16,079 nt of DNA from JAGRGG01 sp965217265 (GCA_965217265.1 CBDCHP010000010.1:1-16079); one strand, 5' to 3'; shown: positions 7,995 to 14,903, numbered from the stretch's first letter. Program-made: numbers and translations. Notes: a model not told the origin generated them from the sequence alone.

Positions 7995-10252
7995 GCGGGA
8001 GTTCCTTTGGGATCCCGTCGCCTCGGGGTGCTCACGGTCGGCTCAAGCACGAAAGCTTCCTCATCCTCGTCCTCGTCGGGCCCCTCCTCTTGCCGCGGGC
8101 GCCGCGCCCGCTCTTCGAGCCGCAGCGGCGGGGCCGCGCCGTCCTTGCCCTCGCCGAACCACACCGTCGTGTGCGGGAAGGGGATCTCGATGCCCTTGGC
8201 GTCGAAGGCGTGCTTGATCTTGCGCAGAAAAGCGCGCCTGACGCCCCACTGCTCGCCGGGGCGGACCTTGGAGCGGGCGACGACCGTGACCGCCGAGTCG
8301 GCGAACGCGTCGACGCCGGCCACGTCCAAGGGTGCCAGGATGTGGCGGCGGTAGGGCCACTCGCGGCGCAGTTCGGCGTCGATGTCGCGCAAGATCGTCA
8401 TCACCTCGTCCACGTCCTCGCGATAGGCAACACCGATGCGCAACACCGCAAACGAGAAATCCTTGGTCATGTTGGTGACGACGTCGATCGAGCTGTGCGG
8501 CACGACGTGGACGTTGCCGTCGTAGCCGCGCAGCTGCAAGGACCGCAGCGAGATCGCCTCGATCACCCCGGAGCGGCCGGCGACCTCGACGACGTCGCCG
8601 ACGCGGGCGACGTCGCCGAGCAGGATGAACAGGCCCGTGATCAGGTCCTGGACGAGCTTTTGTGAGCCGAAGCCGATCGCGAGCCCGACGACGCCGGCGC
8701 CGGCGAGGAGGGCGCCGGCGTTGACGCCCAGCCGCGAGAGGATCACGAGCGCCGCCGTGCCGATGACGACGACGATGATCGCGTTCTTGAACAGGCTGGC
8801 GAAGGTGCGCGCCCGGTTCGAGTGCGTCGGCTTGCCCTCGGTGTCGGTCGCGGCGAGGTAGGCGTTGAAGCGGTTGGCGGTGACTTGCACCGCCGCCACG
8901 GTGAGAAAGAGGACGAGCGCGATCTCGCCCAAGAACGGCAAGAGGGCCAAGCCCGCCACGTCGTCGAGCCAGCGGAGCAGGCCGGTCTGCCAGACGCTCA
9001 AGACCAAGATGACCGCGAACGCGACGATCAACAGGCGCGAGAGCAGGCGCAAGGGCGCCAGGACGGCGCCGCTCGCGGGTCCCGGCTCCGCCTCGTCCTC
9101 GACCGCCTCACCCGCACGCGGCGACAAGGCGCGATCGACCACGTAGGCGAGCAGCCTAGCGCCGATCAGGATCAAGACGGTGAGGAGCGTGGCGCGGAAC
9201 AAGAAGCCGAAGCCGCCCGGTACCTGGAGCGCCCAGACCAGGTAGTGCAGCGCGATGAGCGCGATCACGACGGGCGACCAGAGCCGGGCCATGATCTGCC
9301 AGGGCAGGGCGCGGGTGAGCATGTGTTCTTGGCTGCCGAACGCGCTGATCGTCCGGCCGACGGGTCCGCGCAGGCGCAAAACGACGACGATGAGCCGCAA
9401 GGTGACGATCAGGTAGAGGACGCGGCTCAAGAAACCGTGCAGGGTCCAAGGCAGCCCCGCCGCGCGCGCGGCTTCGAGGACGAAGTAGCCCATGATGCCC
9501 AGGATCAAGGCCCGCTTCAGCCCGCCGTACAACAAAGGTTCCGCCACCTCGTCGCTGATCGGCAACAGCCGCGCCTCGCGCCACTCGCCGACGAGGAGAT
9601 CCAAGAGCGGCAGGACGACGAAGCAGGACGTTAACCCCAGGGTATAGTCGAGGCCCGCCTGCGCCGCGAGCCAAGGCGGATCACCGAAGTAGAGCACGGC
9701 GTAGGCAACGGCGATGAAGGCGCCGGCGGCGGTGAATGCACGCGCGAAGCGGTGCAGGGCCGCGACGCGGGGGGTCACGTCTTCCGGGGGACGCCACCAC
9801 CGAATGACGACGGCGCGGGCGACGACGCCGAGCGAGACGACGAGGACGAGCCAGAGCGTGCTCTCCAGCCAGAGCCCGCGGCGGTAGCCGTCGCCCAGTT
9901 CCAGCCGCAGCCAGCGCCACAAATCGGGCAGGCGCTCGTAGGAACCGGCGACGTCCCTCAGCGTCCGCAGCGCCACCCGCTGCCGCTCGCCGATCTCGGC
10001 GCCGATGCGGTCGATCAGCTGCTCGGGCTGGCTCGGCGCCGGCTTCGGCACGCCCTCCAGCGCCTTCAGCTTGGCGATGAAGTCGGCGCGCGCCTCTGGG
10101 TCCTCCAGCGTGCGCACCAAGGCGTCGACGTCGGGTTCGACCGCGGCGTCGCCCGGTTCGGTGGACGGGGCCGGGATACCCGGCAGCTTTGCCTGCGCCG
10201 CCGCACTGAGCGGGGACGCGAGCAGGAAGAGGAGGAGGAGCAAGTAGCGCAT
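7991..10252 (-). CDS. MscS-family mechanosensitive ion channel (YbiO-like large type)
   Basis: This is a large MscS-type channel of 753 aa, close in size to E. coli YbiO (741 aa). Residues 1-20 form a signal peptide (MRYLLLLLFLLASPLSAAA). A soluble periplasmic segment to about residue 110 is followed by roughly ten hydrophobic helices. The pore helix lies near residues 505-545, with the glycine/alanine-rich GALLAGAGVVGLAIGFGSQ followed by KLVQDLITGLFILLGD. The cytosolic beta-domain (VGDVVEVAGRSGVIEAISLR) and C-terminal alpha/beta domain follow. The tail at about 718-737 is strongly acidic (EEGPDEDEDEEA), which is not typical. Such channels open under membrane tension to release osmolytes. ATG at 10252 is preferred because it places the signal peptide at the N-terminus; an in-frame TTG at 10264 adds only four residues. 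No good Shine-Dalgarno is visible. The stop overlaps the tamA start. Confidence 0.92.
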   Translation of the reverse strand: MRYLLLLLFLLASPLSAAAQAKLPGIPAPSTEPGDAAVEPDVDALVRTLEDPEARADFIAKLKALEGVPKPAPSQPEQLIDRIGAEIGERQRVALRTLRDVAGSYERLPDLWRWLRLELGDGYRRGLWLESTLWLVLVVSLGVVARAVVIRWWRPPEDVTPRVAALHRFARAFTAAGAFIAVAYAVLYFGDPPWLAAQAGLDYTLGLTSCFVVLPLLDLLVGEWREARLLPISDEVAEPLLYGGLKRALILGIMGYFVLEAARAAGLPWTLHGFLSRVLYLIVTLRLIVVVLRLRGPVGRTISAFGSQEHMLTRALPWQIMARLWSPVVIALIALHYLVWALQVPGGFGFLFRATLLTVLILIGARLLAYVVDRALSPRAGEAVEDEAEPGPASGAVLAPLRLLSRLLIVAFAVILVLSVWQTGLLRWLDDVAGLALLPFLGEIALVLFLTVAAVQVTANRFNAYLAATDTEGKPTHSNRARTFASLFKNAIIVVVIGTAALVILSRLGVNAGALLAGAGVVGLAIGFGSQKLVQDLITGLFILLGDVARVGDVVEVAGRSGVIEAISLRSLQLRGYDGNVHVVPHSSIDVVTNMTKDFSFAVLRIGVAYREDVDEVMTILRDIDAELRREWPYRRHILAPLDVAGVDAFADSAVTVVARSKVRPGEQWGVRRAFLRKIKHAFDAKGIEIPFPHTTVWFGEGKDGAAPPLRLEERARRPRQEEGPDEDEDEEAFVLEPTVSTPRRRDPKGTPA

Positions 10253-10293
10253 GGTTGCGCGCAATAGGCGAGAATTTCGCCGGCGTGAAGATG

Positions 10294-10442
10294 GAACGCT
10301 TCGCGTGCGCTGCGCGCGGCTTTTTTCTCTTCTGTTTTGCCAGTGTTAACGGAGGTGGCTGGCTGCGGCGCCGAGGGCCGGCCCCGAACAAGAGCAAAAA
10401 AGAGAAGAGAAAGCCCGCGCGGCAGCGCACGCGCAAGCGTTC
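10294..10442. repeat. Large imperfect inverted repeat between galE and the channel gene; probable terminator
   Basis: Arm A (10294-10340) and arm B (10394-10442, read on the minus strand) share about 43 aligned positions with one mismatch and several small gaps. Both start GAACGCTT, continue CGCGTGCGCTG then CGCGCGG, and end in a pyrimidine-rich tract with CTCTTCT and TTTT. The loop is 53 bases. Arm B begins inside the galE stop codon, so galE transcripts end with this structure. Each arm can also fold alone into a short GC hairpin followed by a T-rich run, giving a terminator-like shape in both directions. Confidence 0.75.
10301..10326 (+). terminator. Terminator-like hairpin with T6 tract within arm A
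   Basis: On the plus strand CGCGTGC and GCGCGCG can pair around a GCT loop (seven pairs including one G-T), followed by GC and six T residues. The shape is that of an intrinsic terminator. No plus-strand gene ends here, so its use in this direction is doubtful; it may only reflect the symmetry of the larger inverted repeat. The minus-strand counterpart in arm B would terminate galE. Confidence 0.4.
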
Positions 10443-11457
10443 AAGCGCTCAGGCGCTGCTCCGCGCGCATCGCTTGCAGCCGCCGCTCCCAGGCCCAGGC
10501 GGTGCCGACGATAACCTCAAGGTCGTCGTGGCGCGGGGTCCAGCCCAAGAGGCGCTTCAAGCGCCGGCTGTCGGCGACGAGGACGGCGGGGTCGCCCTCC
10601 CGGCGCGGACCCTCCTCGATCGGAAAGTCGACGCCCGTGGCCCGGCGCACGGCGTTGAGCACCTCGCGGACGCTGAAGCCGTGGCCGTAGCCGCAGTTGG
10701 CGATGAGCGAATCGCCGCCGCCGGCGAGATGATCGAGGGCGTTCAGGTGCGCCGCACTCAGATCGTCGACGTGGACGTAATCGCGAATGCAGGTACCATC
10801 ATGCGTCGGGTAGTCGGTGCCGTTGATGCGCATCGCACCCCTGAGGCCGATCGCGGCCTCGCAGGCGACCTTGATCAGGTGCGAGTTGTTCGGCGTCGCC
10901 TCGCCGATGCGCGCCTTGGCGTCGGCGCCGGCGACGTTGAAGTAGCGCAGGATGCCGTAGCGCAGGCCCGACGCGGCGGCGATGTCGATCAACGCCCGCT
11001 CGGCCATCGCCTTCGAGCTGCCGTAGGGGTTGATCGGGTCGAGCGGCGTGTCCTCGTCGATCAACTCCTTGCCCGGCTGGCCGTAGACGGCGGCGGTCGA
11101 GGAGAAGACGACGGTCTTGATGCCGTACTGGGCGCAGAGATCGAACAGGCGAAAGGCGTTGCTCGCGTTGTTGAAGTAGTACTTGCCCGGGTTCGCGACC
11201 GACTCGCCGACCCAGATGTGGCCCGCGGTGTGGATTACCGCATCGAAGCCGCGCGCGCCCAGCACCGCTTCGAGCCGCGCCCGGTCGGCGAGGTCGCCCT
11301 CGATCAGCTCGGCCCCCATGACGGCCCGGGGAACGCCTGAATAGAGGCTGTCATAGACGACCGGAACGTGCCCGGCGGCGCGCAGATCGCGGACGACGTG
11401 GCTGCCGATGTAGCCGGCCCCGCCGGTGACGAGGACGTTCAAGGGCGCGCTTGGCAT
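10441..11457 (-). CDS. galE: UDP-glucose 4-epimerase
   Basis: This 338-aa protein is an extended short-chain dehydrogenase of normal GalE length. It interconverts UDP-glucose and UDP-galactose using bound NAD in the cytosol, supplying galactosyl donors for cell-surface polysaccharide. The Rossmann glycine motif TGGAGYIGS has glycines at residues 12, 15 and 18. Ser120 (VFSSTAAVYG), Tyr145 and Lys149 (NPYGSSK) form the catalytic set with the spacing expected from E. coli GalE. The segments RYFNVAGAD and DGTCIRDYVHVDDL are family hallmarks. ATG at 11457 is chosen: GGAG lies nine bases upstream and the Rossmann fold starts at residue 7. It lies downstream of the phosphatase gene on the same strand, but the 350-base repeat-containing gap suggests its own promoter. 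An inverted repeat follows immediately. Confidence 0.95.
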   Translation of the reverse strand: MPSAPLNVLVTGGAGYIGSHVVRDLRAAGHVPVVYDSLYSGVPRAVMGAELIEGDLADRARLEAVLGARGFDAVIHTAGHIWVGESVANPGKYYFNNASNAFRLFDLCAQYGIKTVVFSSTAAVYGQPGKELIDEDTPLDPINPYGSSKAMAERALIDIAAASGLRYGILRYFNVAGADAKARIGEATPNNSHLIKVACEAAIGLRGAMRINGTDYPTHDGTCIRDYVHVDDLSAAHLNALDHLAGGGDSLIANCGYGHGFSVREVLNAVRRATGVDFPIEEGPRREGDPAVLVADSRRLKRLLGWTPRHDDLEVIVGTAWAWERRLQAMRAEQRLSA

Positions 11458-11593
11458 GTCTTAAGGCTCCATGATGCGTGAATGAGGGCCGGGGCCTGCC
11501 ACGGCGCGGCCGGCGCTGCGATATCGACCGACGGTTAAGCACCACACCCGGCTGCACGATAGCAACGGTTTTCCTGCTTGCCCACGCAGGGTG

Positions 11594-11608
11594 CCCCTCG
11601 ATGAGGGG
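11594..11608. repeat. Short perfect hairpin
   Basis: CCCCTC and GAGGGG form a perfect six-base-pair stem around a three-base loop GAT. There is no T tract after it on either strand, so it is not a clear intrinsic terminator. Confidence 0.5.
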
Positions 11609-11624
11609 ACAACCGATTGGAAAC

Positions 11625-11690
11625 AGGTGAACCCTGCCACCCTGAACCCCCGATCAAGCATGGCCCCGACTTCGATCGGGGGTGACAAGG
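11625..11690 (-). repeat. REP-like palindromic element, copy 1
   Basis: CCCCCGATC (11647-11655) pairs perfectly with GATCGGGGG (11674-11682) around an 18-base interior that carries a further GGCCCCGACTTC segment. Read on the minus strand the element begins TTGTCACCCCC and ends with a CTTGATCGGGGGTTCAGGGTGGC-like stretch. This style (GTCA-CCC ... CTTGAT-CGGG ... CCAGGG) is typical of dispersed intergenic repeats in many alphaproteobacterial genomes, as known from general experience. Confidence 0.65.
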
Positions 11691-11717
11691 AAGAGATTCA
11701 AGCGTCCAAACTCCGCA

Positions 11718-11760
11718 CTTTGTCACCCCGCACTTGATGCGAGGTCCAGGGTGGCCGAGG
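11718..11760 (+). repeat. REP-like palindromic element, copy 2
   Basis: The plus strand reads TTTGTCACCCCGCACTTGAT followed by GCGAGGTCCAGGGTGGC. It matches copy 1 in inverted orientation at TTGTCACCCC, CTTGAT and CAGGGTGGC. Together the two copies form a facing pair about 30 bases apart, an arrangement like the BIME pairs of REP elements. Confidence 0.65.
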
Positions 11761-11807
11761 GCTGACCTTCGATGGGTTGCGACGCTGGAGGCGTTTTATC
11801 GCTGGTC

Positions 11808-12623
11808 TCAGCCCGGAACGGCGAGATCCGGGTCCAGGGTCGAGAGGAAACGGTAGTCCTTGCCGTCGAGGACGAGGCAGGTGAGGTCGCCGGTGAAGCA
11901 GGCGCCCGTGTCGATGCCGATCCGGTTTCGCCGCACCACCGGCGCATTCTCGATCGTGTGGCCGTGGACGATGACCTTGCCGTGCTCGGCCGTCGAGCTC
12001 AAGAAGGGCTCGCGGATCCAGGCGAGATCCTGGTCGGTCTGATCCTTCAAGGCCACGCCCGGCCGGACCCCGGCGTGGCAGAAGAAGTAGTCGCCGAGGC
12101 CGAAGCCCAGTTCGAGCGCGTCGAGAAAGTCCATGTGCTCGGGCGGAATCGAGGCGGCGATCTGGGCGCGGGCGTCGTCCATGCGCGGCCCGTTGGGCAG
12201 GTCGAAGTCCATCTTGACGCCGTAGCTGAGCAAGGTGGCGTCGCCGCCAAAGCGCATCCAGCCCTCGCCCCCGTCCTGGCCGCGGACGAACTCGCGCAGC
12301 CACAAATCGTGGTTGCCGAGCAGCATGACCCGCCTGAAACCGGGGATCGGCCGGTTGATCAGGTGGTCGACGACGCCCTTGCTCTCGAAGCCGCGATCGA
12401 CGAAGTCGCCCAAGTAGACGATCAGCTTATCGCGCTCGGCGCCGCTCGCGGCGGCGTCCTCGGCGATCAGGGTCTCGATCGCGCCCAGAAGGTCGAGGCG
12501 GCCGTGGATGTCGCCGATCGCGTAGACGCGAAGGTTGGCCGGCAGCCGGGCGGGGGCACCGCCGACGCTCGGCCGCTCGGTCCCGCCGTCGCCGGCGGGG
12601 CGGGAGAAGAGACGCTTGAGCAG
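11808..12623 (-). CDS. PPP-family metallophosphatase (serine/threonine phosphatase or Ap4A-hydrolase-like)
   Basis: This protein of about 271 aa has every motif of the calcineurin-like PPP superfamily: GDIHG (37-41), GDFVDRG (72-78), GNHD (103-106), FCHAGVRPG (His183) and VHGHT (His220, His222), ending with RIGIDTGA. These residues bind two metal ions and the phosphate, so the enzyme should be active. The true substrate (phosphoprotein, dinucleotide or sugar phosphate) cannot be told. The start is uncertain. CTG at 12623 gives an N-terminus MLKRLFSRP and has a perfect AGGAG seven bases upstream. In-frame ATGs at 12659 and 12656 add 11-12 residues and have a poorer ribosome site. The gene diverges from the outer-membrane barrel gene and lies upstream of galE, pointing to a role near the polysaccharide locus. 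Confidence 0.88.
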   Translation of the reverse strand: MLKRLFSRPAGDGGTERPSVGGAPARLPANLRVYAIGDIHGRLDLLGAIETLIAEDAAASGAERDKLIVYLGDFVDRGFESKGVVDHLINRPIPGFRRVMLLGNHDLWLREFVRGQDGGEGWMRFGGDATLLSYGVKMDFDLPNGPRMDDARAQIAASIPPEHMDFLDALELGFGLGDYFFCHAGVRPGVALKDQTDQDLAWIREPFLSSTAEHGKVIVHGHTIENAPVVRRNRIGIDTGACFTGDLTCLVLDGKDYRFLSTLDPDLAVPG

Positions 12624-12630
12624 GGTCGGG

Positions 12631-12635
12631 CTCCT
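12631..12635 (-). promoter_or_regulatory. Shine-Dalgarno supporting a CTG start
   Basis: The minus strand reads AGGAG, then seven bases CCCGACC, then CTG. The spacing is ideal for CTG at 12623 and too far inside the frame to serve the ATG codons at 12659/12656. Confidence 0.55.
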
Positions 12636-12757
12636 GTTGTGGCTTATCGGCGACATCATAGACCGGTCTGCCCCCGATGCGGAACGCGACACGCTTAAAT
12701 CGCGCCACGATTGTTGCAAGAGGGGAATGAGTGCCGTTAAGCACGACCCCGATCGAG

Positions 12758-12785
12758 ACGACCGCCGTCGCGCGACGGCGGTCGT
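12758..12785. promoter_or_regulatory. Perfect 28-base palindrome in the divergent promoter region
   Basis: The left arm ACGACCGCCGTCGC (12758-12771) is the exact reverse complement of the right arm GCGACGGCGGTCGT (12772-12785), with no spacer. It lies 49 bases before the barrel gene start and 135 bases before the phosphatase start. It could be an operator for a dimeric regulator acting on both genes, or an RNA hairpin in the barrel leader. No T tract follows, so it is not an intrinsic terminator. Confidence 0.6.
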
Positions 12786-12822
12786 GGACCCGCCGGCGGT
12801 GTCGATGCCCGGCGTCAGCACG

Positions 12823-12827
12823 AGGAG
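12823..12827 (+). promoter_or_regulatory. Shine-Dalgarno deciding the barrel gene start
   Basis: AGGAG lies seven bases before GTG at 12835 but only one base before ATG at 12829. The spacing favours the GTG as the initiation codon. Confidence 0.6.
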
Positions 12828-12834
12828 AATGGTC

Positions 12835-14058
12835 GTGATCAAGCGGACGCTCGCCGCCACACTGTTGGCGACGGTGGCGCTCACGCCCCTGCTGGCGGCG
12901 GCGCAGGATGCCGACATCCGCAACCAGTCGGTTCAGGACCGGCCGCGGCCCGACTACGACGCTTTGGGCGTCCGCCAGGGCGTGTTCCTCATCTACCCCC
13001 AGGTCGACGCCGGCCTCACCTACGACAGCAACATCTTCGCCGACGACAGCGACGAGGAAGACCTCATCCTCTCCGTCGCGCCCTCGGTCACGGCGCAATC
13101 GCAGTGGTCGCGCCACGAACTCGAAGCCACCCTCGACGCCGAAGGGGCGGCCTACGTCGACCACGAGGACGCGAACTACCTCGATTTCGGCGGCAGCCTC
13201 GCCGGCCGCTTCGACATCAGCCGCGCCAGCTTCGCCCGGGGCGTCGTCGAGGCCGGGCGCGAGCACGAGGATTTCGCCTCGCCCGACGAGGTCAACGACG
13301 ACGAGACGACGAACCTGTTTCGCTACCTCGTCGGCGCCGACTACCGGCAGACGTTCAACCGCGTCTACGTCCAGCCCGGCTTTCGCGTGCAGCGCATCGA
13401 CTTCGACGACAGCGACGTTAATTTCCGCGATCGCACCCGCTACCTCGCCGCCCTTCGCGCCGCCTACGCCCTCTCGGCGCGGCTGCGGCTGCTCGCGGTC
13501 GGCGAGTACGACATCGTCCGCTACGACGAACAGCTCGCGCTCGACCGCGACAACACGGGCATCGCGGCCCGCGTCGGCGTCGAGGCCGAGTTGACCGGCC
13601 TCCTGTTCGGCGAGCTGACGGCGGGCTTCGTCCACCGCGAGTACGACGACGGCGACCTCGACGACGTCAACGGCCCCTCGGTCGTGGGGGCGCTGACCTA
13701 CAACGTCACCCCCCTCACCTCGATCACCGCCACCGCCGCGGCGGGGGTCGAGGAGACGACCGTCGAGTTCGACGACGACGCCGCCTCCTCGCAGCGCTCG
13801 ATCAGCGCCACCGTCGAGGTCTTCCACGAATTGCGCCGCAACATCCTGCTCAGCGGCGAGGCCGGCTACATCCGCGACGACTTCACCGGCACAAGCCGCA
13901 CCGACGACACCTACGCGCTGGGCCTGGGCGCCGAATACTTCCTCAGCCGCAACCTCTCGCTTTTCGGCTCGTACCGCTTCAGCTCGCGCTCCTCCGACGC
14001 CGACGACGCCGAGTACGACCGCAACGTCGTCTTCGTCGGCGTCAACGCGCGGCTCTAA
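12835..14058 (+). CDS. Outer-membrane beta-barrel protein (putative beta-barrel porin 2-like), exopolysaccharide locus
   Basis: This protein is about 407 aa. From GTG at 12835 the N-terminus is a clear signal peptide (MIKRTLAATLLATVALTPLLAAA) with cleavage expected after AAA or AAAQ. The rest alternates polar and hydrophobic residues in 9-12 residue strands separated by acidic turns (FADDSDEEDLIL, DDGDLDD, DDDAAS, SSDADDAEYD), as in an outer-membrane barrel. Strand pairs such as VYVQPGFRVQRIDF and LFGELTAGFVHREY, and the C-terminal NVVFVGVNARL, fit this. The start YPQVDAGLTYDSNIF resembles barrel proteins encoded beside polysaccharide export genes in Alphaproteobacteria. In-frame ATG at 12829 or 12805 are alternative starts. 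The polysaccharide export lipoprotein follows 168 bases downstream on the same strand, with no strong terminator between, so the two are probably co-expressed and may form one exporter. Exact function is inferred from context. Confidence 0.8.
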   Translation: MIKRTLAATLLATVALTPLLAAAQDADIRNQSVQDRPRPDYDALGVRQGVFLIYPQVDAGLTYDSNIFADDSDEEDLILSVAPSVTAQSQWSRHELEATLDAEGAAYVDHEDANYLDFGGSLAGRFDISRASFARGVVEAGREHEDFASPDEVNDDETTNLFRYLVGADYRQTFNRVYVQPGFRVQRIDFDDSDVNFRDRTRYLAALRAAYALSARLRLLAVGEYDIVRYDEQLALDRDNTGIAARVGVEAELTGLLFGELTAGFVHREYDDGDLDDVNGPSVVGALTYNVTPLTSITATAAAGVEETTVEFDDDAASSQRSISATVEVFHELRRNILLSGEAGYIRDDFTGTSRTDDTYALGLGAEYFLSRNLSLFGSYRFSSRSSDADDAEYDRNVVFVGVNARL

Positions 14059-14226
14059 GGCCGCCTCGTCGGATGGCGCATCGGCAATCTGGCCGCGGCA
14101 CGATTTTTCACCGCTCGAAGGACGAACTGCGCTATCGAGTGCCGCGCGCCGTCTTTCCCACAGGTAGAGGGTGCGGCCCCGCCGTTTGCGTCGGAGACGT
14201 TTGCAATTGCTCGGAGTACTTGAACG

Positions 14227-14835
14227 ATGGTGCGCTTGTCGCTGAAGGCTATGGCCTTGGCCTTGTTCTTGACCCTCACCGGCTGCGGCGGCGGGTCGGG
14301 CCCGCAGGTTGGTGGCAATCCCGGCGACGCGACCGCGACGCCCGCCAACGCCGGCGGCGAGGCGGTGCAGTTGCGGGCCGAGCCCTACCGCCTCGCCTCG
14401 GGCGATAGGGTGCGGGTCAACGTCTTTCGCCACGAGGACCTGTCGGGCGAGTTCCAACTCGACGGCAACGGCAACTTTGCCCTGCCGCTCGTCGGCGAGG
14501 TCGACGCCGACAAGCAGACGACGCGCGAGCTGGAGCAGCGGATTGCGGACGCGTACTCGCAAGGCTACCTCGTCAACCCGCAGGTCAGCGTCGAGGTCTT
14601 GAACTACCGCCCGTTCTACATCCTAGGCGAGGTCAACAACCCCGGCAGCTACGAGTTCAGCGAGGGCATGACCGTCATCAACGCCGTGGCGCTGGCGTCG
14701 GGCTTCACCTTTCGCGCCGACAACGACGCCATCCAGTTGCAGCGCGGCGGCTCGAACAGGCCCCCAGTCGTCGTCACCCCGACCTCGCAGGTGCTGCCCG
14801 GCGACATCATCACGGTGCCCGAGCGCTGGTTCTAG
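14227..14835 (+). CDS. Polysaccharide export outer-membrane lipoprotein (short Wza/GumB-type OPX protein)
   Basis: This 202-aa protein starts with a lipoprotein signal (LALFLTLTGC, lipid-bearing Cys20) and a glycine-rich linker. The polysaccharide export sugar-binding domain covers about residues 52-127 (YRLASGDRVRVNVFRHEDLSG, LPLVGEVDA, LVNPQVSVEVL). A SLBB-type domain follows (FYILGEVNNPGSYEFSEGMTVINAVALASGF, about 129-165). The protein stops at VPERWF with no C-terminal amphipathic helix of the kind that forms the Wza outer-membrane pore. It is therefore a short OPX protein that probably needs a barrel partner, such as the gene just upstream. GGAG lies ten bases before ATG. The 168-base gap before it contains no recognisable gene or clear promoter. 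Co-polymerase and polymerase genes are not in the window. Confidence 0.92.
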   Translation: MVRLSLKAMALALFLTLTGCGGGSGPQVGGNPGDATATPANAGGEAVQLRAEPYRLASGDRVRVNVFRHEDLSGEFQLDGNGNFALPLVGEVDADKQTTRELEQRIADAYSQGYLVNPQVSVEVLNYRPFYILGEVNNPGSYEFSEGMTVINAVALASGFTFRADNDAIQLQRGGSNRPPVVVTPTSQVLPGDIITVPERWF

Positions 14836-14871
14836 CCGATCTGCGTCTAAAGCCCGCCCGCCGGTCGAGAC

Positions 14872-14893
14872 GGCCCGCGCGGGCCTCGCGAGG
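14872..14893. repeat. Two overlapping palindromes just before the AmpG-like gene
   Basis: GGCCCGCGCGGGCC (14872-14885) is a perfect 14-base palindrome. CCTCGCGAGG (14884-14893) is a perfect 10-base palindrome that shares two bases with it and covers the first bases of the ribosome site AGGGGGAG (14891-14898). The second hairpin could mask that site. High GC makes short palindromes common, so a role is only possible. Confidence 0.45.
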
Positions 14894-14903
14894 GGGAGAC
14901 GGC

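Larger units (their letters stand above)
11458..11807. other. 350-base intergenic region between metallophosphatase and galE
   Basis: No convincing gene is present; short open frames here have no recognisable product. The region holds a small hairpin (11594-11608), a REP-like hairpin element (11625-11690) and a second, oppositely oriented REP-like copy (11718-11760). The galE 5' side (11458-11560) should contain the galE promoter, but no clear -35/-10 pair was found by eye. Confidence 0.7.

Noticed and set aside
4227..8354. Long plus-strand open frames (619 and 752 codons) opposite tamB, tamA and the channel gene
   Set aside because: They are shadows of third-position GC bias; composition (Arg, Val, Gly, Asp rich) and lack of any domain argue against real proteins.
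12714..12742. Possible plus-strand promoter TTGCAA, 17-base spacer, TTAAGC before the barrel gene
   Set aside because: The -10 match to TATAAT is poor and alphaproteobacterial promoters are too variable to call this by eye.
11533..12744. Shared 9-mer GTGCTTAAC on the minus strand upstream of both galE (about 11533) and the phosphatase (about 12736)
   Set aside because: By rough calculation the two intergenic regions would share some 9-mer by chance about half the time, and the distances to the starts differ.
14059..14226. Terminator or promoter between the barrel and export genes (GCCGCGGC followed by ACGATTTTT)
   Set aside because: The eight-base palindrome has no loop and is separated from the T run, so it is not a credible intrinsic terminator; no clear promoter pair is visible.
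12427..14562. A 711-codon minus-strand open frame opposite the barrel gene
   Set aside because: It overlaps the phosphatase in another frame and the barrel gene in antisense, both of which have strong signal peptide or motif evidence.
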